The notes under the pieces are model-generated. The model searched no databases, was not told the DNA's origin, and was given only the letters and a program-made list of their open reading frames with translations. A stretch of DNA of 9,301 nucleotides, taken from Chitinophagaceae bacterium (lineage in GTDB: Bacteria; Bacteroidota; Bacteroidia; Chitinophagales; Chitinophagaceae). Below are positions 1-6,835 of the stretch, one piece after another. Position 1 is the first letter of the stretch, and each line of letters starts with the position of its first letter. The translations under genes and the position numbers were made by a program. The DNA lies in the NCBI GenBank assembly GCA_003489485.1, contig DNMB01000070.1, positions 1-9,301 of the forward strand, given 5' to 3'.

Positions 1-669
1 AAAGACAAAAACAGCACGCAAACCTGCTCTACCTGTGGAGGCAACGGACAAGTGCGCAGGGTACAAAATACCTTTTTAGGCCAGATGCAAACAGTGGCCA
101 CCTGCCCTGATTGTAATGGAGAGGGATCGACCGTTACCGCAAAATGTGGCGGCTGTAAGGGCGATGGTCGTGTATACGGAGAAGAAACGGTCAGCATCGA
201 TATTCCGGCAGGTGTACAAGAAGGCATGCAGCTGAATGTATCAGGCAAGGGCAATGCCGGCGAACGAGGAGGAAGCAACGGCGACCTCATCATCTTGGTA
301 GAAGAAGAAGCACATAAAGAATTACATCGCGAAGGACTCAATGTCGCCTACGAACTGCATCTCTCCTTTACCGATGCGGTCTTTGGCACCCAAGCCGAGG
401 TACCGACCATCGATGGAAGGGCCAAGATCAAAATTCCGGCGGGCACACAAAGTGGAAAGATCTTCAGACTAAAAGGAAAGGGATTTCCCGCGGTGAATTC
501 GTACGAAAAAGGAGACCAACTGATTCAAGTGAGTATCTGGACCCCGCAACAGCTTTCTACAGAAGAAAAAGCAGCGCTAGAAAAACTCAGCAGCTCTCCA
601 AACTTTACTCCGCAACCCGAAAAATCGGAACGTAACTTCTTCGATCGGATCAAGGATCTGTTTCAGTGA
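1..669 (+). CDS. dnaJ: Chaperone protein DnaJ (Hsp40), C-terminal part, 5' end outside the window
   Basis: This is the last 222 residues of the cytoplasmic DnaJ co-chaperone, which delivers unfolded clients to DnaK and stimulates its ATPase. The frame is open from base 1, so the GTG at 52 is an internal Val codon and not a start. Three of the four CxxCxGxG zinc repeats are visible: CSTCGGNG (Cys9, Cys12), CPDCNGEG (Cys35, Cys38) and CGGCKGDG (Cys49, Cys52). The J domain, the Gly/Phe linker and the first zinc repeat lie upstream of the window. The two substrate-binding beta domains follow, marked by VSIDIPAGVQEGM (64-76) and by IPAGTQSGK with LKGKGFP (146-163). The tail NFFDRIKDLFQ is a usual DnaJ ending. 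The stop TGA at 667-669 directly abuts the stop of the convergent VWA gene. The grpE/dnaJ neighbourhood probably lies to the left but cannot be seen. Confidence 0.97.
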   Translation, partial: KDKNSTQTCSTCGGNGQVRRVQNTFLGQMQTVATCPDCNGEGSTVTAKCGGCKGDGRVYGEETVSIDIPAGVQEGMQLNVSGKGNAGERGGSNGDLIILVEEEAHKELHREGLNVAYELHLSFTDAVFGTQAEVPTIDGRAKIKIPAGTQSGKIFRLKGKGFPAVNSYEKGDQLIQVSIWTPQQLSTEEKAALEKLSSSPNFTPQPEKSERNFFDRIKDLFQ

Positions 670-699
670 TCAATCCTTTTTTTTAGCCGATCTTTTTTT
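643..699 (+). terminator. Possible nested hairpin and T-tract terminator at the dnaJ/VWA junction
   Basis: Two nested inverted repeats lie across the abutting stop codons. The outer arms are GATCGG (643-648) and CCGATC (687-692), the latter followed by seven T. The inner arms are AAGGAT (652-657) and ATCCTT (673-678), merging into a run of eight T (677-684). A small CTG/CAG pairing (658-660 with 664-666) can form within the inner loop. The pattern suits an intrinsic terminator for dnaJ on the + strand. The stems are short and not GC-rich, so strength is uncertain. There is no matching T-tract for the opposite strand. The T-runs also encode the Lys-rich end of the VWA protein. Confidence 0.35.
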
Positions 700-2451
700 C
701 TTTTTGGGGTCGTAGCGTGCGGCCGCTTGTATCACCAATTGCAAGAACTCTGTCTGCAATGGTTGGTCCGGATCGATGACCTGCCCTGTTAGCGTCTGCA
801 GCTGATCCCATCCATAATTTTTTACGAAAGCAGATTCTTTGAGCTTCATCCCGAACAAGGCCACGGCCGCATTGAACTGGTGCGCGCGTAGTGCAGCCAA
901 CGAAGCAGCCTGACTGGTCTGCAAATGAGCTACGCGCTGTTGTATAAGGGTATCGCCCGGAAATTGGTAGCGAAGCGAGACAGCAGCAAGGGTGTCTTGC
1001 GTTTGATCGCGCTGTAAAAGCAATAACCCATCGGTGGGCTCGATCTCGAACAAGGCCGTGAGCGTATGACCCGAACCCATCTCGCCTCCCTTTATCGAAG
1101 AAAGCGTATCGAGTAACGCAGCACTCTTGTTATCGAATCCGATCAAACGATATTGTTTTACCCATTGCGGCGAAAAGCTTACCTGCATGTATGCATTGTC
1201 TGCGACGGTATAAAGAGTTTGTGCAAATTCTTTCATCATTATTTTTTCGGCCTCGCGCTCGGAATCGATGTATGCGAAATTGCCGTTGCCCTTTTCCGCA
1301 AGCAATTGAATTTTAGAATCCTTGTAATTGCCCATACCCACTCCCAGACAGGTCAAATAGATCCCTTGCTGTCGCTGAGAACTGATCAGTTCGTCAAGCT
1401 CTTCTTCGGTGCGAAGTCCTACGTTAAAGTCTCCATCGGTCGCCAAGATGACCCGATTATTCCCCTTTTCTATAAAATGATCTTTGGCGATCTTATAGGC
1501 CATCCTGATTCCTGATTCGCCGGGTGTAGCCCCACCGGGCGCAAGTGAATCGATCACTTTCATGATGCTATCTTTCTCGCAACCACTTACGGCGCGAAGC
1601 AGTACGGCCGATATACCGCCATAGGCAACGACAGATACCGTATCTTTTTCTCTGAGATTTTGCGTGAGCATCCGAAAAGCCGATTGGAGAAACGGAAGCC
1701 GATTGGGCATATCCATCGATGCCGATACATCAATCAAAAAAACAAGGTGCGAGGCAGGAAGCGTATCCAGATCGATCTGACGGGCTGCTACCTCTACTTG
1801 CAGCAATTGATGATCCCAGTTCCAGGGGCAAGGACCCAACAGCGAACTGACGGCTAATACTGCCGTATCGCTTGCACGAGCAATGGCTGGTGGAAAATAA
1901 TTGAGCATCTCTTCGATACGCACGGCATCTTGGGGCACAAAGGCAGACCGATTCAGAAAGCGTCTGATATTGCTGTAAGAAGCACGGTCCACGTTCAACG
2001 AAAGACCGGTGGTAGGAAATTGAAGCGTGTTGATCCAGGGATTTTCGAGGAGCGATGCATAGGTCTCGTTGCCAATAAACGCTTTTCGCTGTTCTTGCCG
2101 GCTCATGTTGTTGGTGCGAGAAGACAAGCGAGGCCTGTCGGGATTGGCCAGCGAAGGAGGAAGTAGTTTGAGACGAATTTGCAAAAAAGAGGCGGCCGTT
2201 CCCACCCATTTTTCGGATTGATAGCCCTCGAGAGAAAAAGAAAAAGAATCTACCAGGGCATTGCTCGTAATACCGAACCGACCGGCCATGCCGCTCTTAA
2301 AGAGTAATCCGGTAGACAATTGGCGGATGGCAACCTGCTGCAACAGATTACCCGACTCATCGCTTACCTCGCCCCGAAAATAGTACTGCTGCTGTGCCGA
2401 AGCAGCACTGCACAGACATCCAAACATCAAGACAAAAAGCACACTGCGCAT
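670..2451 (-). CDS. Secreted YfbK-type von Willebrand factor A domain protein with N-terminal carboxypeptidase-regulatory-like domain
   Basis: A 593-residue exported protein with a metal-dependent VWA adhesion fold; partner and exact role are unknown. The start at 2451 (MRSVLFVLMFGC) gives a clean signal peptide with cleavage after SAASA (about residue 19). An upstream ATG at 2592 would add 47 hydrophilic residues and overlap hpt. Residues 25-94 (FRGEVSDESGNLL onward) look like the carboxypeptidase-D regulatory-like beta domain common in Bacteroidota surface proteins. Residues 146-187 carry the YfbK-family lead-in: LNVDRASYSNIRRFLN, then VRIEEMLNYFPP. The VWA domain follows with a complete MIDAS: DVSAS (Asp241, Ser243, Ser245), Thr309 in GGATPGESG, and Asp339 in ATDGD. 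The rest matches the YfbK C-terminal region, including KNYGWDQLQTL near residue 550. The tail is Lys-rich (KKKKRSAKKKD). It is the last gene of the block, 22 bases after hpt. YfbK-like proteins have no settled function. Confidence 0.9.
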   Translation of the reverse strand: MRSVLFVLMFGCLCSAASAQQQYYFRGEVSDESGNLLQQVAIRQLSTGLLFKSGMAGRFGITSNALVDSFSFSLEGYQSEKWVGTAASFLQIRLKLLPPSLANPDRPRLSSRTNNMSRQEQRKAFIGNETYASLLENPWINTLQFPTTGLSLNVDRASYSNIRRFLNRSAFVPQDAVRIEEMLNYFPPAIARASDTAVLAVSSLLGPCPWNWDHQLLQVEVAARQIDLDTLPASHLVFLIDVSASMDMPNRLPFLQSAFRMLTQNLREKDTVSVVAYGGISAVLLRAVSGCEKDSIMKVIDSLAPGGATPGESGIRMAYKIAKDHFIEKGNNRVILATDGDFNVGLRTEEELDELISSQRQQGIYLTCLGVGMGNYKDSKIQLLAEKGNGNFAYIDSEREAEKIMMKEFAQTLYTVADNAYMQVSFSPQWVKQYRLIGFDNKSAALLDTLSSIKGGEMGSGHTLTALFEIEPTDGLLLLQRDQTQDTLAAVSLRYQFPGDTLIQQRVAHLQTSQAASLAALRAHQFNAAVALFGMKLKESAFVKNYGWDQLQTLTGQVIDPDQPLQTEFLQLVIQAAARYDPKKKKRSAKKKD

Positions 2452-2473
2452 GATTATAGCGATGACATTGTTG

Positions 2474-3028
2474 TCAACTCTCTTTCGTCGTTTCCTCGGC
2501 CAGCTGGTACACCTGGTAATGATTTCTTCCCAGGCCATCATAATCGAGTCCGTAGCCGACCACAAAACGATTGGGAATGCTGAAGCCCACATAGGTAAGT
2601 GTTAGCGGAAAGATCGTTGCATCGGGCTTGTGCAAAAAAGTAGCAACCGCAATAGAGGCAGGATGCTGTTGTTGCAACGTGGGAATAAAATGATGCAGCG
2701 TTTTTCCGGTATCGACAATATCCTCGACTAAAATAATATCGCGACCACCCAGATCTTGCTCCATGCCAATGGCGGTCACGACCTTTCCGGAAGAGCGCAT
2801 TCCCTGATATGAGGCGATCTTGATAAAACTGATCTCCGCATCGATGGTGAGCGATCGGAACAGATCGGCCGCAAACATGAAGGAGCCATTGAGTACCGCC
2901 AACAACAGCGGACGTTTATCCTTGTAATCGGCACTGATCTGCTGGGCCAGTTCCTCTACGCGACGTTTGATCTGGTCGGCAGCAATAAAAGGAACGAAGA
3001 TCTTATCGTGCACGCGAATTTGGTCCAT
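2474..3028 (-). CDS. hpt: Hypoxanthine phosphoribosyltransferase
   Basis: A 184-residue cytoplasmic purine-salvage enzyme that joins hypoxanthine (and usually guanine) to PRPP, giving IMP or GMP and pyrophosphate. The type I PRTase signature is ILVEDIVDTGKTL (99-111), with the acidic pair Glu102-Asp103, Asp106 as likely general base, and the DTGKT phosphate loop. Other hallmarks are LNGSFMF (46-52), the flexible loop SYQGMRSSGKV (73-83), and the base-binding end IPNRFVVGYGLDYD (151-164). Length is normal for a bacterial Hpt. The ATG at 3028 gives the expected N-terminus. There are 47 bases between it and the glucosaminidase stop; I see no strong promoter or hairpin there, so it is probably transcribed with the upstream genes. 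XGPRT and pyrimidine enzymes are unlikely given the VEDIVDTG and YGLDYD motifs. Confidence 0.96.
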   Translation of the reverse strand: MDQIRVHDKIFVPFIAADQIKRRVEELAQQISADYKDKRPLLLAVLNGSFMFAADLFRSLTIDAEISFIKIASYQGMRSSGKVVTAIGMEQDLGGRDIILVEDIVDTGKTLHHFIPTLQQQHPASIAVATFLHKPDATIFPLTLTYVGFSIPNRFVVGYGLDYDGLGRNHYQVYQLAEETTKES

Positions 3029-3075
3029 ATGCGAATTGTTGCACTAAGTTACTCTCTTGCTTCGATCCAACGCGG

Positions 3076-4005
3076 TCAGCGCGATCTTTTATTACGCAGC
3101 GGCCACCGAACGGCTGTAGCGGCGCGACGCTCCAATAAGATCACCTGGTCGCGACTTGCTTCGAGGATCGGATCCATCTGGTTGTAGGCAAACAATTTTG
3201 CCAGCGGAATCTGGTACTGATCCGCGATCTGAAGAAACGGGGTGCCTGCTCTTACCCACACAGCCCGACAACCATCTTGTTCAAATACACCGGACGGATA
3301 CGTGGCCTCTTCTTTGCGCGAGTTCACTTTCTCGGTGGGTGTATTTTCGAGATCCGATTTTTTGTTGGCCAGCGACTTTGACTGGGTAGTTATGGGCCCG
3401 GAAGAAACGGTAGAAGAAGTGACCACATCGGGTTCCGCTTTATCGGACAAGCCAGCACTCTCTGTTTTTGCGGGAGGGGCCGACTTACCCATGGCCAGTA
3501 ACGTATATTTATTGAGATCGTACTCCTCTATGAGTTTGATCAGGGTCTGGGCATATTGCGGGTTGGTAGCATAGCCTGCTTTTTTAAGCCCCCAGGCCCA
3601 CGCCTGGTAGTCGGTAGGAGAAATATCGAACAATGAAAAATACCGCGGACTGTTCTTTAAAAAATTAGAATGATCTACGAAAGAAGCCTCTGCGCTTTCG
3701 TACTTACGAAAACACTCCGAGCGCTCATCGTCATCGTGGCGAACCGATGGACCGCTCCATCCCGTTTTACACTTTATACCGAAATGATTATTGGAGCGCT
3801 GCACCAACGTACTGGTACCCGCCTGGGTTTCGTGTATGCCCTGCGCCAATTTGATGGAAGCCGGCACACCCGTACGCTGCATCTCGGCAATGGCCAGCGA
3901 TTCAAACTGAGCGATGTATTGCGTAATAACTTCCTTGCGCTGCCCCACTACGGTACAGACCGAAAAAAATAATATCGATATCACTAGCATTGCAACGCTG
4001 CGCAT
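3076..4005 (-). CDS. Secreted glucosaminidase (GH73, FlgJ-like) with a C-terminal LysM-like module
   Basis: A 309-residue exported peptidoglycan hydrolase, expected to cut the beta-1,4 bond after N-acetylglucosamine and so act in wall remodelling or cell separation. The signal peptide is MRSVAMLVISILFFSVCTVVG, with cleavage near residue 21. The GH73 domain spans about 24-165: KLAQGIHETQAGTSTL carries the likely catalytic Glu59, followed by NNHFGIKCK, ECFRKY, DHSNFL, and WGLKKAGYATNPQYAQTLI. Residues 170-236 are a Ser/Thr/Lys-rich linker. Residues 245-293 (CRAVWVRAGTPFLQIADQY onward, then LFAYNQMDP and DQVILLERR) resemble a LysM peptidoglycan-binding module. The protein then ends with a basic tail (RWPLRNKRSR). 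From memory, many Bacteroidota homologues carry a second LysM here; this one does not. Its ATG lies 3 bases after the methyltransferase stop, in the same frame (TAA GCC ATG), which suggests translational coupling. Confidence 0.92.
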   Translation of the reverse strand: MRSVAMLVISILFFSVCTVVGQRKEVITQYIAQFESLAIAEMQRTGVPASIKLAQGIHETQAGTSTLVQRSNNHFGIKCKTGWSGPSVRHDDDERSECFRKYESAEASFVDHSNFLKNSPRYFSLFDISPTDYQAWAWGLKKAGYATNPQYAQTLIKLIEEYDLNKYTLLAMGKSAPPAKTESAGLSDKAEPDVVTSSTVSSGPITTQSKSLANKKSDLENTPTEKVNSRKEEATYPSGVFEQDGCRAVWVRAGTPFLQIADQYQIPLAKLFAYNQMDPILEASRDQVILLERRAATAVRWPLRNKRSR

Positions 4006-4008
4006 GGC

Positions 4009-4647
4009 TTATTTTTTTTGAATCACACTGATCCCATCGCGGATCGGAAGCATCAACACCTCCACGTCCTGACAATTTCTTACATGAGAATTGAAATCGG
4101 CGATGGCCTTGGCATTTTTTCCCTTGGGAGCCTCATCGAAGACCTGCCCATGAAAAAAAACATTGTCCGCTAAGATAAACCCTCCCGGGCGCAGGCTTGG
4201 CAAAACGATGTTAAAATAATCTATATAAGAGACCTTATCCGCATCCATAAAGACCAGGTCCCAGGTGCCTTTGAGGCCGGCCAGGACCGTACGGGCATCC
4301 CCCACATGCAATTGTATCTGCTTGGCAAAGGGAGAGCGGTCAAAGAACCCCTTGGCCACTACGGCCTCTTTCTCTCTTAATTCGATGGTATGCAAAATTC
4401 CTTCGGCACGTAACCCCTTGGCCAGACATAGGGCACTGTAACCGGTAAAGGTGCCGATCTCCAAAATTGTGACAGGCTGCACTAGTCTACTGAAAAGCGA
4501 CAAGAACTGCCCTTGTAATTTGCCGCTCAGCATATGCGATTCGGCATGATGCAACATCGTATAGCGCTCGATCTCTTGCAACAAAGGATCGGGATCGCTG
4601 CTATGTTGCTGCGCATAGCTCCACGCAACAGGAGAGATGATATCCAC
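4009..4647 (-). CDS. Class I SAM-dependent O-methyltransferase (caffeoyl-CoA OMT-like family)
   Basis: A 212-residue cytoplasmic methyltransferase of the methyltransferase_3 (catechol/caffeoyl-CoA OMT-like) family; the natural acceptor in bacteria is usually unknown. SAM motif I is EIGTFTGYSA (63-72). DLVFMDADK (130-138) and ILADNVFF (158-165) supply the acidic residues (Asp135, Asp161, with Asn162) that bind the divalent cation in this family. LMLPIRDGISV near the end is typical. I chose the GTG at 4647 (VDIISPVAWSYA) because family members begin with this segment. The longer ATG start at 4746 would run through the 3' end of the symporter gene and add 33 residues without domain character. 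With GTG, the gap to the symporter stop is 25 bases. A TTG six codons upstream is a lesser alternative. The last codons form a run of eight A just before TAA. Confidence 0.9.
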   Translation of the reverse strand: MDIISPVAWSYAQQHSSDPDPLLQEIERYTMLHHAESHMLSGKLQGQFLSLFSRLVQPVTILEIGTFTGYSALCLAKGLRAEGILHTIELREKEAVVAKGFFDRSPFAKQIQLHVGDARTVLAGLKGTWDLVFMDADKVSYIDYFNIVLPSLRPGGFILADNVFFHGQVFDEAPKGKNAKAIADFNSHVRNCQDVEVLMLPIRDGISVIQKK

Positions 4648-4672
4648 CCGGTAAAGTTTGCACAAAGGTACG

Positions 4673-6196
4673 CTACCCTTTGGTAGTGCCGGTACGGGGG
4701 CTCGTAAAAGAGATGAGCCATAGCCCCGCAAAGGTGATAAGCCCATTGAGCAAGATCAGCTCTGGCCCTATCTTGTATCCATCGAACAAACGTTCCGATA
4801 CATCGCCCAGACCCAGATCGGTATGCAGCAGGCCGTTGTAATAGGCGGGATTGCACAGCACATCTAAAAGCAAGGTAAGAGCGGGACCAGACAGACAAAT
4901 GGTCCAGATGAGTCCACTGCGCAGTTGGCGTTTGGTCAAGATCCCAAAAGCGAACAATCCCAGCAGCGGGCCATAGGTAATACCGGCAAACTTGATGATA
5001 AACTGAATGATGGATTTATCATCTACCAATTTATACAATAAGACCATCAGCAAAAAGACGAAAGCAAAGCCCAAGTGAACCGTGAGCCTTTTTCGGCGCT
5101 TGGCCTTTTCGGTATCCGATAGCTTGTTAAAATCGAGTATATCGATACAAAAGCTGGAGGTGAGGGAAGTGATGGCCCCGTCAACACTGGGAAATAATGC
5201 TGATATCAATGCGATGATAAAAATAACACCAATGGTACCCGAAAAGGCGTCACTCAGCGCAATGGCCGGAAACAGGTCATCTCCCTTTGCGACAATGCCG
5301 GTGTTGGCCGCATAGATATGAAGTACCGCTCCCAACAACAAGAACAAGGCATTTACGATCACCAAAATGGTACTCATGGTCATGATGTTCTTTTGCGAAT
5401 CATTCAGAGTGCGTACACTGATGTTCTTTTGCATCATCTCTTGGTCAAGTCCGGTCATGGTAATGGCAATGAACATACCTCCTAACAACTGTTTCCAAAA
5501 ATTGAGCGGACTTTTTATATCGGTATTCAATACCTGTGTGTAGCCTTTGGCGGTCATTAGCTCCCAAGCGCCAGACCAGCCTACCCCCAGTGCCTTTACC
5601 AGTACGACCAAACAGATCACCAGACCGATCAACATACCTGAGGTTTGCAAGGTATCGGTAAAGATGATGGTCTTGACGCCTCCTTCTGCCGTATACAACA
5701 AGATCAGCAGCAAGATCACGAGAGCGGTGGCCAAAAAAGGAATGCCCAGTCTATCGAGAATAAATAGTTGAAGGATGTTAATGACCAGATAGAGTCGGGC
5801 CGTAGCGCCCACCGTTCTGGAAAGAATAAAGAAGAAAGCACCTGCCCGATGCGCATTGACGCCAAAACGCGATTCGAGATAGGTGTAAATGCTCGTAAGG
5901 TTCATTCGGTAATACAACGGCAGCAATACGAAAGAAATGACCAGATACCCCAACACATACCCAAGTACCAATTGAAAATAATAGAAATTGATAGTGCCGA
6001 CATTGCCCGGTACGCTCACGAACGTAACACCCGACAAGGTAGTACCTACCATGCCAAAAGCCACCAACATCCAGTTACTGTTTCGATTACCGATAAAGAA
6101 AGAATCGTTGTCTGCGTTACGAGAAGTATACCAGGCTACACCCAGCAGCAACAAAAAATAACCGATCACGAAGGTGAACAATACAAGTGGCGACAT
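4673..6196 (-). CDS. Sodium:solute symporter (SSS family)
   Basis: A 507-residue inner-membrane transporter of the solute:sodium symporter family (LeuT fold), importing a small solute with Na+. The substrate cannot be told from sequence. About 13 hydrophobic segments are visible, at roughly 3-22, 43-62, 72-96, 120-140, 151-170, 185-204, 236-255, 275-297, 322-346, 374-391, 397-420, 427-447 and 477-497. Family marks are the broken first core helix (GTTLSGVTFVSVPG, 51-64), the segment GLDQEMMQKN (249-258), and SVDGAITSLTSSF (337-349), whose Ser/Thr residues fit the Na2 sodium site. The cytoplasmic loop KAKRRKRL after TM9 is basic, as usual. ATG at 6196 is the natural start, just before TM1. It is the first gene of the five-gene block and probably sets its promoter. 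No SGLT-type sugar or proline specificity is claimed. Confidence 0.93.
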   Translation of the reverse strand: MSPLVLFTFVIGYFLLLLGVAWYTSRNADNDSFFIGNRNSNWMLVAFGMVGTTLSGVTFVSVPGNVGTINFYYFQLVLGYVLGYLVISFVLLPLYYRMNLTSIYTYLESRFGVNAHRAGAFFFILSRTVGATARLYLVINILQLFILDRLGIPFLATALVILLLILLYTAEGGVKTIIFTDTLQTSGMLIGLVICLVVLVKALGVGWSGAWELMTAKGYTQVLNTDIKSPLNFWKQLLGGMFIAITMTGLDQEMMQKNISVRTLNDSQKNIMTMSTILVIVNALFLLLGAVLHIYAANTGIVAKGDDLFPAIALSDAFSGTIGVIFIIALISALFPSVDGAITSLTSSFCIDILDFNKLSDTEKAKRRKRLTVHLGFAFVFLLMVLLYKLVDDKSIIQFIIKFAGITYGPLLGLFAFGILTKRQLRSGLIWTICLSGPALTLLLDVLCNPAYYNGLLHTDLGLGDVSERLFDGYKIGPELILLNGLITFAGLWLISFTSPRTGTTKG

Positions 6197-6224
6197 AAGC
6201 TGCAGTAATTAGGTACGAATGAAT

Positions 6225-6255
6225 TTTGAAGTTAGACAAAAATAAGTTCCCTTTG
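6225..6255 (+). promoter_or_regulatory. Weak candidate promoter for the LOG gene, possibly giving a leaderless mRNA
   Basis: TTTG at 6225-6228 and TCCCTTTG at 6248-6255 are separated by 19 bases, the spacing usual between the Bacteroidota -33 (TTTG) and -7 (TAnnTTTG) elements. The -7 copy lacks the conserved A at position 2. If used, transcription would begin about at the ATG (6260), leaving little or no leader. This is inferred from pattern only. Confidence 0.2.
6237..6244 (-). promoter_or_regulatory. Candidate -7 element of the symporter operon promoter
   Basis: On the - strand this octamer reads TATTTTTG, an exact match to the Bacteroidota sigma-ABfr -7 consensus TAnnTTTG. It would place the transcription start near 6231, giving a leader of about 35 bases before the symporter ATG (6196). 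The -33 partner is weak: TTG at 6270-6268 lies 23 bases upstream, within the first codons of the divergent LOG gene. Confidence 0.45.
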
Positions 6256-6259
6256 TCAA

Positions 6260-6835
6260 ATGCAGTCCAATAGTAACGTTGATTCCATTGCGGTTTTTTG
6301 CGGCTCCAAGATGGGAACGAATCCTGCATTTGCCGCCGATGCCGCAGCGCTTGGAAATTGGATGGCAAAAAAAAATATAGGGCTCATCTACGGAGGCGGC
6401 AGTGCGGGTTTAATGGGCATTCTTGCCGATGCCGTTTTAGCAAATGGCGGAAGGGTCACGGGCATCATTCCCGAATTATTGCTGGAGTGGGAAGTACAGC
6501 ATAGGGGACTTACCGAACTGATCGTGGCAAATGATATGCACGAGCGAAAAAAACAATTGTACAGCCGATGCGATGCGGCCTTGGTATTGCCCGGTGGGTT
6601 TGGCACCCTCGACGAGCTCTTCGAGATCATTACCTGGAACCAGCTGACCATTCACGATAAACCAATCTTCATCTTGAACAGTGACGGATTTTATAACGCA
6701 CTGCTGCAGCACATCGAACTAATGAAAAAAGAGGGATTCCTCTACCAAGAGGCCATTGATAAAATTCAAGTGATCAATAAGGTCCACGAGTTAGATGGCT
6801 ATCTGAACGATCGGCCGCGCCCACTGTTTTCTTGA
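6260..6835 (+). CDS. LOG family protein (TIGR00730-type nucleotide 5'-monophosphate phosphoribohydrolase)
   Basis: A 191-residue cytoplasmic Rossmann-like enzyme of the LOG family, often mislabelled lysine decarboxylase. Studied members release the free base from cytokinin ribotides or from AMP-like nucleotides, leaving ribose 5-phosphate. Family motifs are complete: VFCGSKMG (12-19), YGGGSAGLMG (44-53), MHERK (93-97), and PGGFGTLDELFEIITWNQL (111-129), which holds the PGGxGTxxE active-site signature with Glu119. Length is normal. ATG 6260 gives the expected short lead before the first beta strand. It is the only + strand gene in the central part of the window and shares a 63-base divergent promoter region with the symporter. 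Codons 35-39 contain a run of nine A (6367-6375). Its last 37 bases, including the TGA stop, overlap the convergent barrel gene. The true substrate is uncertain; a role in purine metabolism or turnover is inferred. Confidence 0.93.
   Translation: MQSNSNVDSIAVFCGSKMGTNPAFAADAAALGNWMAKKNIGLIYGGGSAGLMGILADAVLANGGRVTGIIPELLLEWEVQHRGLTELIVANDMHERKKQLYSRCDAALVLPGGFGTLDELFEIITWNQLTIHDKPIFILNSDGFYNALLQHIELMKKEGFLYQEAIDKIQVINKVHELDGYLNDRPRPLFS

Noticed and set aside
52..54. GTG at 52 as start of a short DnaJ-like protein
   Set aside because: The frame is open upstream and encodes a further zinc repeat (CSTCGGNG), so this is an internal Val codon of a full dnaJ cut by the window edge.
1153..1515. Open frame of 120 codons on the + strand inside the VWA gene
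   Set aside because: It is antisense to the conserved VWA coding sequence, has Cys/His-rich composition without a recognisable domain, and no supporting signals.
1730..2209. Open frame of 159 codons on the - strand in another frame of the VWA gene
   Set aside because: It lies within the VWA gene, which has full motif support; the product is Ser/Arg/Cys-rich and typical of a shadow frame.
2452..2592. Longer start for the VWA gene at ATG 2592
   Set aside because: The extra 47 residues overlap hpt by over 100 bases, are hydrophilic and Arg-rich, and would bury a clean signal peptide that begins at 2451.
4648..4746. ATG start at 4746 for the O-methyltransferase
   Set aside because: It overlaps the symporter 3' end and adds residues with no family character; the GTG at 4647 matches the usual family N-terminus.
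4527..4898. Open frame of 123 codons bridging the symporter and methyltransferase genes
   Set aside because: It is out of frame with both well-supported genes and shows no domain or signal.
5768..6208. Open frame of 146 codons on the + strand opposite the symporter N-terminal half
   Set aside because: It is complementary to conserved transmembrane coding sequence and shows no recognisable features of its own.
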